A stretch of 64,000 nt of DNA from Pseudisothecium myosuroides (GCA_951799445.1 OX637292.1:19967296-20031295); one strand, 5' to 3'. Positions 45,111-58,245 are shown, numbered from the stretch's first letter. Numbers and translations are program-made. Notes: generated from the sequence alone by a model not told the origin.

Positions 45111-48100
45111 ATGGAGAGGGTTGCGGCGATGGCGACCCTGTCGACGAGTTCGACGACGTCGTCGTTGCTGGCGACCACGGCCCGAGGGAAGCAGGCGAAT
45201 GTGCAGAGCCTTGCTTCTTGCAGAGCGTTGTCCAGTGTGGTCAAGCTCAGGGGAGCGCAAGGGATGATGCGCGTGGGGAGGAGGCAGAGTGCTGTGGTGC
45301 GAGTTATATGTAAGCAGAGTGCTGCGGTGTCCACGCCCACGAAAGAGAATGCGGTGGAGAAGGAGGTTTATGATTGCGTCGTGGTGGGAGCCGGAATATC
45401 GGGGTTGTGCACCGCGCAAGCCTTTGCTACGAGGTACTGTACTCGCCAATTGTTTGTGTTTGCAGCTTCTTCTTTGTTGTTTGACGCCCGCATGCATTTG
45501 AGAGTAGCGTTTGCTTTCGAAGAGATTTACATGATTTCGTGGACCTCCGCAATATCTGAAACCGATCAATGCCTAGCTCAGCTCTGTTATCAACTTCGGA
45601 GTTCCTTACGAGCGGCAAATTTTTGGTCGTCGTATCGATGATAAGAGGAATGGTTCGGGGTTTATTGATGCTCAAATTTAAATCTGTTGACATTCGCCGC
45701 TGCAATTTGTTTACTTGCAACAGATTGTATGAGAACTTTATTCTGTTTGATTTTATTTATTTTTTGACCAACGCATGCCGTGTTCTTCATTGGTTGTGAT
45801 GACATAAAATTTCGCCCTATCTGCATTTTACTTTTCACAATATGATTAATCAAATTGGACAATTAAAAGTTATAAAATCTCTGTCCTTTAGGGGTTAAAT
45901 TATCTTTTTTTATTCAGGATTTCCTCGTTTTTAGTACGTCCCGGTGGAGAATGTTGAAGGCTCTGGGTGTTCCTAGGCTAATCTTGAATGGAATTTTTCA
46001 TTATGAAGTACTGCATTTGAAGGAGATTCTGTTTACTCTATTTGAGGAAGGAGATGCCAGAGTATACATTCTAGGATGCACAGCATTACCTGGCCCCTTG
46101 GAAAGTTTCCAGAGTAATTAAATTCCGGCGTGAAGCAAATTGAGCTAGTAATTGAGTTGATTGGGGTTCTTTCCAGGCATGGAGCTGTCGTAAGCAATGT
46201 CCTAGTCACGGAAGCAAGAGATCGAGTTGGAGGCAACATCACAACAGTTCAGAGCGATGATTATCTGTGGGAGGAGGGCCCCAACAGCTTTCAACCCAAC
46301 GACTCCATGTTGGCTGCCGCGGTATATCACCTTTCCCTCTGTCGACTGATGTAGGAAGTATCTTCACTTTCTGCACGTTATGGGGACACGTTACAGCAAG
46401 TTGCACGTTGATAACGTGCAACTTGCTGTAATAGAGGTATTGAGTTCATTTGGTATTGCTGTTATTACTCCCTTGCGGAGGGCTTACGCGTGCCAGGATT
46501 TAGCAAAATATTCATATGCAGGCTGGACCATGAGCATTGGATTGCATGCGACTGATTGTTAGTTGATGCAATTATGAGGATTGCTGTGTGGAAGTGTGCG
46601 TTGCTTACTAGAAATTGCGATTGTTGCAGATAGACAGTGGGTTGAAGGACGAATTGGTCTTGGGGGATCCACTGTCTCCTCGTTACGTATTGTGGGGAGG
46701 CCGACTGCGACCTGTTCCTGCAGGTAACCTTCTATCTTGCGCAACCGCATTCTTGTCGTGTACTGTTGATTTGGAAGCGTGACCGAACGCTCATGCGAAT
46801 GCATCTTATGTTCAGCATTCCCTCGACGGGTTGGTTTTTGAAATTTATAACCAGATTCTTGCACATATTACGAGATTCAGGATTCCAAATGCTTGTGTTT
46901 TTGTTAATACTATCTCTTTCGCTTGCAGGTCCAGCTGATCTACCATTTTTTGATCTTCTCAGTGTTTTTGGAAAGCTTCGGGCTGGTTTTGGAGCCATGG
47001 GATTGAGACCAGCTGCTCCGGTAAGTCGATATCTGGAAGTCTTTAAGCTTGAGTTAGAAACTGCGAAATTGCGAATATGCCAGTGGAATATTGCTTGGTT
47101 GCTGTCTCGCCAAGTCTATCCTACGACCATTTAAGAATAAATAGTATCTGGAGTGTTGGCAAATGTCTAGACAGCTGCTTCTGGATATCATCCTGAGCTA
47201 ATTAATTCATTGGTTACTAAACGAACCTTGGGATTTAAGTGTTAGAACTCCATGCCACTCTGAATTCTTTCCGGAGAAATGTGGTACTTCAAGTTCCACG
47301 AGGACAGTCTTCACGTTTTATTCGGAACAATACGGAGGCAGTTCAAGTCGAAGTATGGATTGAGTTTTTTGGTTTGATGTAGGGCCGTGAGGAATCAGTG
47401 AAAGAGTTTGTGTCTCGTAACCTTGGTCAGGAGGTTTTTGAGCGACTGATTGAGCCGTTCTGCTCTGGTAAGGAAGCATTCATCGCATGTTCTTATTATT
47501 CTTGGGAAATAATTCTCTCTTTGGGAGGTCTTTCGAATTTTCCCCTTTTGTTAATATTGAATCCGTCTTGTTAATAACTCCTCCCAAATTAGTGGAGTAT
47601 GTATGCATGATCGGCAGGTGACAACGTACTGATTTGGATGGACTGCAGGTGTTTATGCGGGAGATCCTTCAAAGCTGAGCATGAAAGCTGCTTTCGGTAA
47701 GGTGTGGAAGCTAGAAGAAATCGGTGGCAGTATTATTGGTGGCACATTTAAGATGATTCAAGAACGGAAAAAGAACCCGCCACCCCCTCGTGACGAGTAA
47801 GTGCAGCCCTTTTCCCTTTAACGTCCACGTATTAGCTCTTCCATCCAATGAAAATTTATAGTGTGTTCTTCATAAAATGGTAGGGGTTAGTGATGCTGCT
47901 ATTTCTTCTAGCATTGTTCTGCTTTACCAGGATTGACCACTCTCATGTCTGTTCGATATGGAATTACGGGCAGCGTCATTCTCAATTATAGAAATGCACT
48001 GACATATGGGGGGTGTTAAGAGAAGTTTCGCTTCGTTTACAAACATTCGATTTTTATTGTGTTTTGCAGGCGTCTGCCGAAACCAAAGGGACAGACTGTG

Positions 48101-50025
48101 GGCTCATTCAAAAAGGGACTGATTACCCTCCCAAATGCAATCGCCGCCCAGTGAGTCCCTTGCTTGTTAACCTTATCTTCAATGTAGCTGAAGGAAGACT
48201 TCAATTTGCCACACAATTTGGTCATTCCCTGCTCCTTGTGTACATTGTAGGCTTTTCTTAAAGAGTGTGTCAAGATCGTTCTTCTGATAAATTGCTTATA
48301 ATTTGAAATTAAGGTGGGGTTCATTTTTGCAGACTAGGTGACAAAGTGAAGTTGAATTGGAAGCTTACAGCGATTCAGAAGACTGATGCGGGCTACACCT
48401 TGACGTACGAGACACCTGACGGCACCCAAACTGTGAAAGCGCGATCTCTAGTACTCACTGTTCCTGCATACATTGCAAAGGAGATTCTGCGTCCTCTCTC
48501 TGTAAGCAACTTACCCTTTCTCAATGATGGTTGATATGAGTGCTAATTTTTTGGATCACTAGATGAAAGCGCAAAGTTTGTGTTTCATGTTGAATTTTAG
48601 TGTATTTGCAAACTAATTCTTGGTTCGAATAGCATATGATAGTGCTACAGTCTCTGAAACGTGAACCCATCTACCAACGTTTTCTTGGCATCTAGATGCA
48701 CAGTGGACCTGAACTGTATAACTCAATGTAAATTGATCTTATCCCCAGCTTAGTATTTCACCCTGCCGCCTGCCCTTTTCCGTGCTTCCTGTAGGGATGA
48801 CAATTTTGCTATTCCTTGTTCGATTGTAGAGGTCTTGTCTGGTGTCTAATGTTTTGGGGGTGATCGCCAGGAAGGGGCAGCTGAGGCGCTTTCTCAGTTT
48901 TACTACCCTCCAGTGTGTGCCGCTACTATCTCTTATCCACTGTCGGCTCTACGTGAAGACCGCCTGACGGATGGGAAGCTATTTGGGTTTGGGCAGCTTC
49001 ATCCCCGCAGCCAAGGTGTACAGACTCTAGGTATGCTTGTCGTCATTATTAATATTCTCTACAATTCGTAAACTCTGCTTGACCCTATCACTAGAGCGAG
49101 AGCTGATGGGTTGGATCTGGATAGGTTAGTGGCTGTGATGTTTCTTTTGTCTGCACAGTGGCGTCAATTGTAATATAGAGGCTTATGTATGCATCGCTGT
49201 TGTCGTGATCCACCAGGTACCATCTACAGCTCCTCATTGTTCCCTAACCGAGCTCCAGAGGAACGTGTGCTACTCCTGAACTACATTGGTGGTGCTCAGT
49301 TCACACAAATCACCGAGAAGGTAAATAATGCTCAACATCGATTCACGATGATAATTTTGCCTGTCAGTTGGGCCAGATGAGCTTGTCTTGACCATATGCT
49401 AGATGCAATTCTAGGACCTTGACAATCTATGTCGATCTATGGTGCTTGCTTTTGGGTCCAAGTCTTTGTACTTACCGTAGGTAGAGATACCTCTTCCCCA
49501 GCTCACTTCCAATTTGAGATATGTTCCAATTTGAGATATGTTCCAATTTGAGATATGTAGTGCTTATTGTATAGTACTATACTGCACTTAAAATGAATCC
49601 CTACATGATTGATGGTGCTGCTTGTAGGTTTCTTTACTGTATGTTCACACGATGCAGTAATTTCTGTAACAATTGTGCACTGATCCTTCTTATTAATTCT
49701 TTGGTACGTGCAGAGTGAGGAGGAAATTGTAAAGACTGTGGACAAGGACCTCCGAACAATGCTCTTGAAAGCCGATGCTCCGGCTCCTCAAATTCACGGA
49801 GTGCGAACATGGCCTAAGGCCATTCCTCAATTTACCATTGGCCATCTTGATCACTTGGACAATGCGAAGGAAGCTCTCCGAATTGCAAATTGTGAGGGCC
49901 TATTTCTGGGTGGCAACTATGTTGTAGGGGTTGCTCTGGGCCGATGTGTTGAAGGTGCATATGAAAGCGCAAAGGCTATTTCACAATATGTAAGCCAGTT
50001 GCCTGCAAAGACAGGTTCGGCTTGA
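45111..50025 (+). CDS. PPOX1: Protoporphyrinogen IX oxidase, chloroplast type
   Basis: Eleven exons close in frame to 570 residues: 45111-45433, 46177-46321, 46630-46723, 46929-47020, 47383-47467, 47649-47796, 48070-48150, 48333-48501, 48871-49030, 49217-49320 and 49714-50025. The first 80 or so residues are Ser/Ala/Arg-rich, as in a plastid transit peptide. The FAD dinucleotide motif VVGAGISGL is at 91-99, followed by EARDRVGGN and EEGPNSFQP. Later segments are [40 protein letters not shown] and the C-terminal FAD contact [20 protein letters not shown]. It oxidises protoporphyrinogen IX to protoporphyrin IX, the last common step of haem and chlorophyll synthesis, at plastid membranes. Length and motifs match the plastid rather than mitochondrial isoform. 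All introns are GT-AG; intron 1 (743 bp) is the longest, and introns 2 and 10 hold small repeats. Confidence 0.96.
46391..46431. repeat. Perfect 19-bp hairpin in PPOX intron 2
   Basis: The arms 46391-46409 (TTACAGCAAGTTGCACGTT) and 46413-46431 are exact inverted copies with a 3-nt loop (GAT). It is intronic. Confidence 0.9.
49507..49557. repeat. Three exact 17-bp tandem copies in PPOX intron 10
   Basis: TTCCAATTTGAGATATG is repeated three times head to tail without mismatch. Confidence 0.95.
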
Positions 50026-51429
50026 GTTATTGCAACATACTGTAAGTTAGCATCTATGAACAATTTTCCAATGTTGTGCAGAGCATCCTCTGTGTCGGTT
50101 CTTGAACGTCTTGAGCACTGTTTCCTTCATGCATTCCTTAATACATATGCAACCAGTGACATTAGGTTATCATTTCAGCAACCATTGAAGCTGCCATTCT
50201 GTGTTGTCTGTTGCTTTGTCAATTTTTAGAGTTATGTATCGCTAGCAATGTTTGGGGAGAACCCGACACTTAGTTCATTGTTAGCTGGTGCCTTCGGGAA
50301 AATAACTGGTTGGAGTTTGAAAATTGGGAGGATCCAAAACCAGAAGAACTTGGTAGGACTAGCAACCAATTGGCATGCGAAAATAAAATAAAAGGTGGAT
50401 ATGTAGCCACTGCTTTCATCAAATTTTAGATTTTAGCAATTTGCTATTTTGAATCCAAGGTTAAGACCTAGATCGTAGGGTTTCTTTTTTCAATTATTTT
50501 AGGCAGTGCAAAAAGCGATAATCTCCAAAAGGATGAAGCTACTTACATCTATGGAAATGGATGAAACTTGCAATCTATGGATGAAATTTCATTTATTCAT
50601 CAAAAATGATGTACATTCATCCAAAATTGAGCAATACCATACCAAGATTTGGTAGCAAATAAGTGATTTCATCCACTAAAAAAGCAAGAATGTTTTGCCA
50701 AATATTCCATTAAATTTTTTTTCTTTTGAGTGAAATTAATTTTGCTAAAAAAAACCCATTGTCGGGTCATTGGAAGTAGGTATATTCTTAAATAAGGTGG
50801 GTATTGCTCTTGGGGTTGGCCATTGAAGGGACTTGGAGTGCTTGGACATAGCAAGGGTGGGTATTGTTTTAGGATTGGTCATAGCAGACAAGCCTCATGA
50901 CATTTAGTAGCAATCAGATGGATTGCCTTTTCTCGGATGGAATATTCCACATCCATTAGTAGTTAAAGGGACAGATGGCAAGAAGTGTCAGAATATGAAA
51001 AAACAAGGACGTACAGACTAGTTTAATAAACTGCCATTAGTTAAGATGCAATATTTTTCTGGCACCAACAAAATAAATTCCCTTGGGCAATTGAGTTGAC
51101 CAGACATGGCAAAGGAAAACGTGCGGCAATTGATGGAATTTTGGGTGACTGGATTATTGGGCAGCCACCTTTGACAAGGGAGAGGAATAGTAGGGGCAGC
51201 TTGGAATGGATTGGTTTGTGCCTTTTGACAAGCTTTATAGAAAGTGAACCCATGCATGTATGCCCAAAGTGCCTTATCTTCCTATAATAAATCCTAGCAT
51301 GCGCCTCTTTTTGAAAATTTAACTGAGATGGGTTTCATAGATGACAATTGAAGAGAGAAAAGGCAGTTCAAAGGAGATTTGAACTGAGAAATTTTGATGA
51401 AGAGGGGATGAAACCAGTGCCCTTGGAAA
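50026..51429. other. PPOX 3' UTR and intergenic sequence
   Basis: The first few hundred bases should be the PPOX 3' UTR. I see no further gene or clear repeat; the open frames at 51018-51287 have no domain. Confidence 0.5.
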
Positions 51430-51562
51430 AAACCCTATTTCTTTCTATAAAGAGGAGGCCACTTATCAAGGTAGCTCCAAAGTCTTCTCGAAAAAAATCC
51501 CATTTCTTCTATAAAGAGGAGACAACTTATCAAAGCAACTCCAAAAACTTTCTGAACGTTGA
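51428..51562. repeat. Tandem duplication of about 66 bp
   Basis: CCCTATTTCTTTCTATAAAG at about 51433 and CCCATTTCTTCTATAAAG at about 51498 start two copies, each continuing GAGGAG..CACTTATCAA and ending CTCCAAA. Confidence 0.75.
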
Positions 51563-51808
51563 TCATGGGATTGTCAAATATCATATTTAGTGCGTCGGTT
51601 ATTAAACATCTTGTTACAATGCTCTACTTTGAAATCTTTGAATTGGTCCATGATTATCATACAAGGGTGAATTTTGTGGTCCTTTGTAAAACACTCAAAA
51701 TTCTTCCCACAAAATTGGCGCTCATACAATTACTAGAGTATTAGTGCACTTTAAAACCATAAATTTGATTTTTCATTCAAAAGGCACAAAACTCAAGTTT
51801 GACTATAA

Positions 51809-52203
51809 GAAGCACCCCATTTCTGATCACTTCAGCACTTGCATGTATCTACAAGGTGGGTTTCTTCAATGGGAATTTTTTTTTGAGTGCAAAAATATAG
51901 TTTCAAAGGGTTTCATAATTTTCCAGATTTTTTTTTTCAAAATAGAATTACCGCTAAATTTTTCAACATAAGATTTTGTTCCTACAATACTGGTGATATA
52001 GGGCTTGCTATTTCCGACCATGGATTGAAAACAAAATTGCCCAAGGGCTAGTTGCAATATCAAAAGACCTGTAACCAATTATAATGCGTCACAACTGCAC
52101 CGGGAATTGCGCTGTAACTGATTTACTATTCATTTGAAGTGCACAAAAAGAGGGCACCCTACGTTGTCAAAATGGAAGGGTGATCAGGAATGGATTGCCT
52201 CCC
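51809..52203. mobile_element. MITE, GGGAGGCAACCCATT family, copy 4
   Basis: The left end is eroded (GAAGCACCCCATTTCTGATC). The right end (reverse complement GGGAGGCAATCCATTCCTGA) is good. The interior aligns with 43534-43929 throughout. Confidence 0.78.
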
Positions 52204-53566
52204 ATACTCATTCGAGGCATTGACCGATTAGGCTCCAACATTTTAGTTATTGTAGGAGTTAGTAAACAAGAAGTACACTAACTCTATAAAGTGGGCCCCT
52301 CAAATGCACCACTGATCCAAAACCGCCATCATCATTGAGGGTACATCTTTAAAATCAATATGTACCTATGTAGAAAAAACAATTTAGAACTTCTACCAAA
52401 AAAATTTTGACTCTTCATAACTTTTGCATATGGTATCTAAATGTTGTGTTTTTTGTGCATTGGAACCTCCTTTCACTTGCCAACAAGAAAATTTGAAAAT
52501 TTGACTAGTCTAATAATAACTAGGCATAGTGGCAAAAAGTGGCGGTTTGGGGGGGTCCCCACCTTACTGTGAGAATGTAAGCCAATATCCATGGTCGCAC
52601 TTATAATTGTGCAATGATCAAAATGTGGGGACTATTTTGCCCCCGCATTTTATCCTTGAGGAAAGCACATGATATTTTTATTTGCCAAGCATGATAAAAT
52701 TTGCAAATTTTGGGTTCATATTTGTAATCAAAGGCCCCAAATTAGTTAGGAGAGTTGCAAAAAATAGATTAATCAATCACAAAATAGGGGTCTTTTCTTT
52801 ACATTCAACCTTGGTTGGCCCCTTGCATTTGACTTGTTGCACAACTATAAGGGCAATCAATATCCATAGGGCACCATACATGTGAATAAAGTAAACAAGC
52901 CTATTATTACCCTGATTTTCAATCTCAATAAATTTGGACCAACTCTAAGAAGGTCACATATATTTTAGAGGTGTGCACATGTTTCACAAATCAAATCCAA
53001 GTAGAATTATATTTTTTCGATTAAAATTGTAATTTCTATAAATTTTTGAAGTGTTCAACCCTGAAATTACAAAACCGTCCATAGACTAAAGTCAGAAACA
53101 TCTCATAAACAACCCATAACCACTATGTATTCACCATTAATGGTGTAACACGTTATCCTTTGTTGTCATAAAATTTCTGATTTTGTCATACGATGCTCTG
53201 ATTTTGTCATAAAAAGAACGAATTTAGATGTTTTTTGGATGGAAATGGGCCCAAAGTGAGGTGACAAAATTGGGCTAGTTTCCTAATTCAAAAGCAGAAC
53301 GGAATTAGGTTGGTCTACCTTACTACGAGTGCAACGTTCACGTGATGTTGAGTTTTTAAATATAAAACTCATTTTGAATTCAATATAGATTTTCTTTGGA
53401 TTTTCATTCTTTAACCTTGAAGCGTAGCAAGCTCCATTTTGTGGTAGTTGGATGACATTGAACAACATGGACGAAAAAATGAATGAAATTTTCATCCATT
53501 TTTGTGAGCTTACTATATGCCGGTAGCTACTTTATAAAGTGCGGAAATTGGAAATACAATTGTGCA
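52204..53566. other. Intergenic sequence
   Basis: No gene is supported and I see no bounded repeat. Confidence 0.5.
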
Positions 53567-53674
53567 CATAACATTCAATAGTAGGTTTAGCATTGCCTTT
53601 GCTGGATGGAATGATGTCAAATATACCACATTGTTTCATCCGACGGATGAAATGATGTGGTATATTTGTCATGC
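53567..53674. repeat. CATAACATTCAGTAG-family terminus with internal hairpin
   Basis: CATAACATTCAATAG lies at 53567-53581. A hairpin follows, with left arm about 53614-53641 (TCAAATATACCACAT...CATCC) and right arm 53645-53672 (GGATGAAATGATGTGGTATA, then TTTGTCA). The same two parts occur at 57900-58015. I found no right terminus here. Confidence 0.65.
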
Positions 53675-54132
53675 AATCAGTAACTACGAACAATTTGTCA
53701 GAGAACTGAAGATGGACTAAGGTAGGTATCCCAAAACCGCCACTAATTGCTATTGTGCCTAATTACTACTATTAGACTATTCAAATTCTTACATGTTCTT
53801 ATTGGCAAGGGAAAGGAGGTTCCAACACACCAAAGAACGCGACATTTGGATATTGTATGCAAAAGTTATGAAGGAACAAAGTTTGGTTGTAAAAGCGTTT
53901 CTCTCACAGAGGTATATAACTGATTTTGGATTCACAGATGTATAGACACTAGAGATGGTACTTTAAGGTCAGTGGCGCATTTGGGATGCCTACCTTAAAT
54001 AGGTCACAGCTACTTGGTACCATAGCAAGAAGAAAAAAAAAAGACTTGTCAATTCCGTCAGACGTGAAGACTGCAGAGCTCTACATTGATTCCTAATTAA
54101 AAAAGAAGCATCAAGGATTTTAGAGATTAACT

Positions 54133-54729
54133 TTAACCCCTAAAGGACCGAGAGGGGTATTCATGGAGACATTGTCAAAAACTGTGGTTTTTTGGTACAT
54201 TATTCAAAACTGAAAATTGAAACTTTTTTTTGAAAATTCAACCATACAAAACTAAAGTAAAGTATTTTACCAATGTGTGGAAAAAATTTCAGCCCATTTG
54301 ACCTCGCGGATTGAAAGATTATAACGTTTGAAGTTAGAAGAAAATGTTTTTTTTTTAAACTACCCCAACATAGCTAACAAAGTTTGACCACTCTTAGAAT
54401 GTGATTTGAATATTAAAATTTGTTTTTTTCTGGACACTTGTATGCCATATTTTATTAGTTACATACATGCCAAATTTCAAAAGTTGATGAGCTTTTTCGC
54501 GAAAGATTTTCCAAAGATTCTCAAATAGCCCGAGCTGCCCAAAAAGTTCAAGGCAGCATAACTTTTGATCCAGGCACCCGATTGGAAAAAAATTAGATTT
54601 TCACAAAGGAGGCACATATTTGTACATTGTGTCCAAATTTCATGAACATCTGACCAAAAATGACTTCATAGGAACCTACCCAAGATTTCTTGCGTACGTT
54701 GAACGGACACTTGGTCCTTTAGGGGTTAA
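54133..54729. mobile_element. MITE-like element, TTAACCCCTAAAGG family, best copy
   Basis: The left end TTAACCCCTAAAGGACCGAG and right end (reverse complement TTAACCCCTAAAGGACCAAG) match over about 20 bp, 597 bp apart. The ends begin and finish in TTAA, so a TTAA target is possible but not proven. The interior is non-coding and shared with 44033, 14088 and 11050. Confidence 0.8.
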
Positions 54730-54816
54730 GTTAGTAAGCAAAAAATTTGTGGAGAATATTGTGTTGAGCCACTTCATTACCTAGTGTCACAAACCATTTA
54801 CTTTTTATATTTTGTT

Positions 54817-55418
54817 GTGAAGAAGACAACTCTATATATACATATTGGGTGGTAGGAGGTGAAACAAACAATGTGGGATATGTAAATTAGAATTGGAGTA
54901 GGAGCTCAACCGCTCACTTAGTTATGTAAAATTTTATTTGAAGTAGAATTTCAAATCTCATTTAGGCATAGTAAAATAACTTTTTTCAAAAAACTTTGAA
55001 CTAAGAAAAGTTGGTTAATCATGCTAAATTTCATCTCCAAAAACCCTTTTGAGGTTTCAAGCCTCCAATCAAAACTTATGGACAAATTTCGGAAAGGGGT
55101 TGAAAGGAACATTATCTTTGACATTTTCAAACATCCTCTCTCAATTTTGTCCATAACTTTTGACTAAAGAATTGAAATCTCAAACGGATTTTTGGAAATG
55201 AAATTTAGCATGATTTACCAACTTTCTTTAGTCCAAAGTTTTTTGAAAAAAGTTATTTTACTATGCCTAAATGAGGTCTAAAATTCTATTTTAAACACAA
55301 TTCCTACTTTTGACTTAATTATGAGTGGTTGAGAAACGACAAATTCTAATTTACATATCTCACATGAATTGTTCAACCTTCTACCAACCTATGTATAGAT
55401 AAAGAGCTTGTCTTCACA
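54817..55418. mobile_element. Long palindromic foldback element, copy 1
   Basis: The left half from GTGAAGAAGACAACTCTATA is the inverted copy of the right half ending GCTTGTCTTCAC, continuously for about 250 bp per arm. Paired words include GGTGGTAGGAGGT/ACCTTCTACCAACC, TTTAGGCATAGTAAAATAAC/GTTATTTTACTATGCCTAAA and GGACAAATTTC/AAATTTGTCC types near the centre. It is non-coding. A second copy is at 58246. Confidence 0.88.
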
Positions 55419-56881
55419 CTTGAAACCAAAAATAAGTTACTAATGGTAAGTGGGTAAATTGTGTTGGAATATTATTCAATGGACTCTTTGGGATTTTGAC
55501 AAACCATACTTTTTTACAATTATTTGTTGATTTGTACAGCTACTAACAAAACTGAATACAAATCTGAAATGTTTTCATTCAAACAACTATATTGTAAGCG
55601 TCAATAGACAAATTCCAAAAGTCTACATATGAAAGTTGTAGTATGCGACATATTGCACTTTACCATGGAAGTTTGAAGAAAAAATTAGTTGTCATTTGAA
55701 AAAAAATTAATTTCAAAGTTAGCCATGTCAAAAACTCGATTTTGTTGACCATGATTTGGAATTACTTTATCTTTTGTCAATTTTTTCTTAGAACTCCAAA
55801 AAAACTTTTTGTGCCTTGGCATGTTGGTATACATCATCTTAGATTGTTGTACACAAAATTGAAGGAAATTGGCATTTATAGAATTTAAAATATCAACAAT
55901 TTGTCCAAAAAAAATAAAAATATCGTTATCATTTTCTTCCTTTGTTCATTTTTGGTCTTATCTCTTCATTGTCCAGCTTTTGTGGCTTGGCCGTTTTGTA
56001 TTGTTTTTTTTTAATGCAATGGCTCGTTCCAATTATTCGACCCCCCCTACCCCGTCAATATTAGCAATCTAGCATAGTTGGAGGCACCTTTTCCTAAAAA
56101 TAATATTTTTGTAGTATTAGTGAGTAAAAATGATGAACAAAAAAAATAGATTTTTTGGATGTGGTATGTAATTTCTATGATTTTTCAAAGTGACAATTCC
56201 CTAAACCACTGAAACTGGTACTTAGGTGGATCCTAAACTGAAATCTACAAAAACCAATAGTCAACAAATGAAAGTTAGGTATGTGTCCTTCAAATGTGTT
56301 AGCAAATCGGAGCTAAACATTTCAAGGACACATTAAAGGGAAATCTAGGGACAAATTTAGTAACAGTCTAAGGTACAAAAATGGAAATAAAGATGCTAAT
56401 GGGTGTTTCTACATTACAAAATGAAGAGCAAGAATTCATGAGTTAAGCCCTAAACGCCTCAATCCTTTTTTGAGTTTTTGCACATTTTTGCTTATATCTT
56501 TGTATAGAAATATCATTTACTAGAATTTTATGAATTTGGTCATTAAGGAAAGTTGTCTTTTCTAGATTCAAGTATTACATTGGATGAATGAGAAGTTAGT
56601 TGGACTAAATAGTACCTTAAAGCCCTCCGTTCATTGTCCAAAATATGGACGTTGGAGAGCTTCACGGTTTATTGTTGCAGATGGCATTTGCATTGCATTC
56701 CATGCCTACATTATTATATTTGGCCTTACAACAACTATGAGAGGTGGCTAAAGGACCCACCCCTATAACAACAACAGTGAGATGAACTAAATTCAAAAAA
56801 TACAGCCAAACTACAACTCAAATTTGCCAAAACTGTCCAACACCTACTTCACAATAGTAAATAGTACAAACAATAGATTTA
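55419..56881. other. Intergenic sequence with a dispersed repeat
   Basis: No gene is supported. 56440-56600 (GTTAAGCCCTAAACGCCTCA and following) resembles 35685-35750 and 36850-37150. Confidence 0.5.
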
Positions 56882-57436
56882 GGGCCACTTTATACCTAGA
56901 GGCTGGACCAATTCTCCTTGAGGCCGATTGCACAAAATTTCTTCCCTTTTGGGGCTAATGGCCGTCCTCAACTACTCATTAGAATAAGATTATAGCAGGG
57001 GGCAATTCTCTCATATGTAAAGGCCTTGAGGCCAAGAAGTCAGGTTGATTAAACAAAAACTAGAAAATTTCAGCTCCTTTCTCTCTTTTTTCAGGGTTAC
57101 TTTACACCTAGAGGCTAAGCTAATTCCCCTTGAGGCCAATTGCACAAATTCAACAGATTGGACTTGTTGAAAAAAATAATATTTTATAAAAAAAGTTTTT
57201 TTAATTGAAATTTGACATTGGCATTGTGGCCAAGAACTGGCCTTTCATTTTTGGTGCATCAAATTCAACAAGCTTAGGCCTAATCAAATCATGTTTTTTA
57301 AAAATAAAAAATTCATTCCACCAAATTAGCCCAGTCTTTAAGTGTAAAGGGGTTTCAACCTTTTGTCCAATTACAAGTTAAGATTTGGAGCCTTTGACAC
57401 AACAAATTGGTCTGACCTTCAGATGTAAAGCGGCCC
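56882..57436. mobile_element. PIF/Harbinger-like MITE (outer)
   Basis: The left end GGGCCACTTTATACCTAGAG and the right end (reverse complement GGGCCGCTTTACATCTGAAG) are inverted copies. TTA flanks both sides (56879-56881, 57437-57439), the usual PIF/Harbinger duplication. It contains a second, smaller member of the same family. Confidence 0.82.
57094..57353. mobile_element. PIF/Harbinger-like MITE (inner, nested)
   Basis: It begins GGGTTACTTTACACCTAGAG and ends with AGTGTAAAGGGGTTT, inverted relative to it, with AAGCTAATTC/AATTAGCCC next inside. These are the same terminal words as the enclosing element, so it is either a nested insertion or an internal duplication. Confidence 0.65.
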
Positions 57437-57938
57437 TTAATCATAAAGCCATATGTGCAATGCGAGACCAAGAGCTAGCTGGAGTTTGAGAGAAATACAC
57501 CATGAAACTCTTTGGAACACCAAAATTTGTGTCAAATGGAGTTGAATGCTCTATTCCTTTTGTACTATTCTTAGTTAAACCTTCTACTTTTGACATCACT
57601 GTTACAATTGGGGATGACTTTTATGATTAATTCTAATGTCAAAACAGAACCCTCCCAGCACCATCCATTTGATTGATTTTCCAAGCAATAAATAGCTAAG
57701 GAAAGTTTTAAGTGTTGAAGGTTCATTGCATATAGTGGAAAATTTGGAAAATTTGTTTAGAATCATCCCAAAATACCAACTTCTTGCATTGGTACGTTTA
57801 AATCCTCTTAGGGCTAATATGCATATTGCGTAACATTCATTATCAGGTCTTCATAGCCTCATAATGATAAAGGGACTTTGCCATTCGTCTTTTTATAATC
57901 ATAACATTCAGTAGTCTTATTGACTACTGCCTCCTCCC

Positions 57939-58015
57939 TGATAGAATGGTGTCGAATATACCGCACCATTTCATCCAGCGGATGAAATGGTGCTGTATAT
58001 TCGACACCATTATCA
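57939..58015. repeat. Strong hairpin inside the 57.9-kb element
   Basis: The arms 57939-57976 and 57980-58015 pair over about 36 bp (GGTGTCGAATATACC...TTTCATCC with GGATGAAATGGTGCTGTATA and TTCGACACC) around the 3-nt loop AGC. Confidence 0.88.
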
Positions 58016-58245
58016 GTAACTAAAGACAAGTGTCAATTCACACATGACTTATCAGTTGTGTGCTTAGTAAACAATTGAGCTCCAACACTCTGGTACTTCT
58101 AATTTTATCAATATAAATAATTAAGCTTCAAAGCTTTAAAAAATAGCTATAAAACATTGAGCAAAAAAATTCTTTGCATATAATGAATTAGCTTCTTATT
58201 CATTATGCTTTGAAAAGTTGTACATTTCTTGCGTTGAGAGTAGAG

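Noticed and set aside
45048..45569. 173-codon minus-strand frame over PPOX exon 1
   Set aside because: It is opposite a clear transit peptide and FAD-motif exon, with Arg/His-rich low-complexity composition typical of an antisense shadow.
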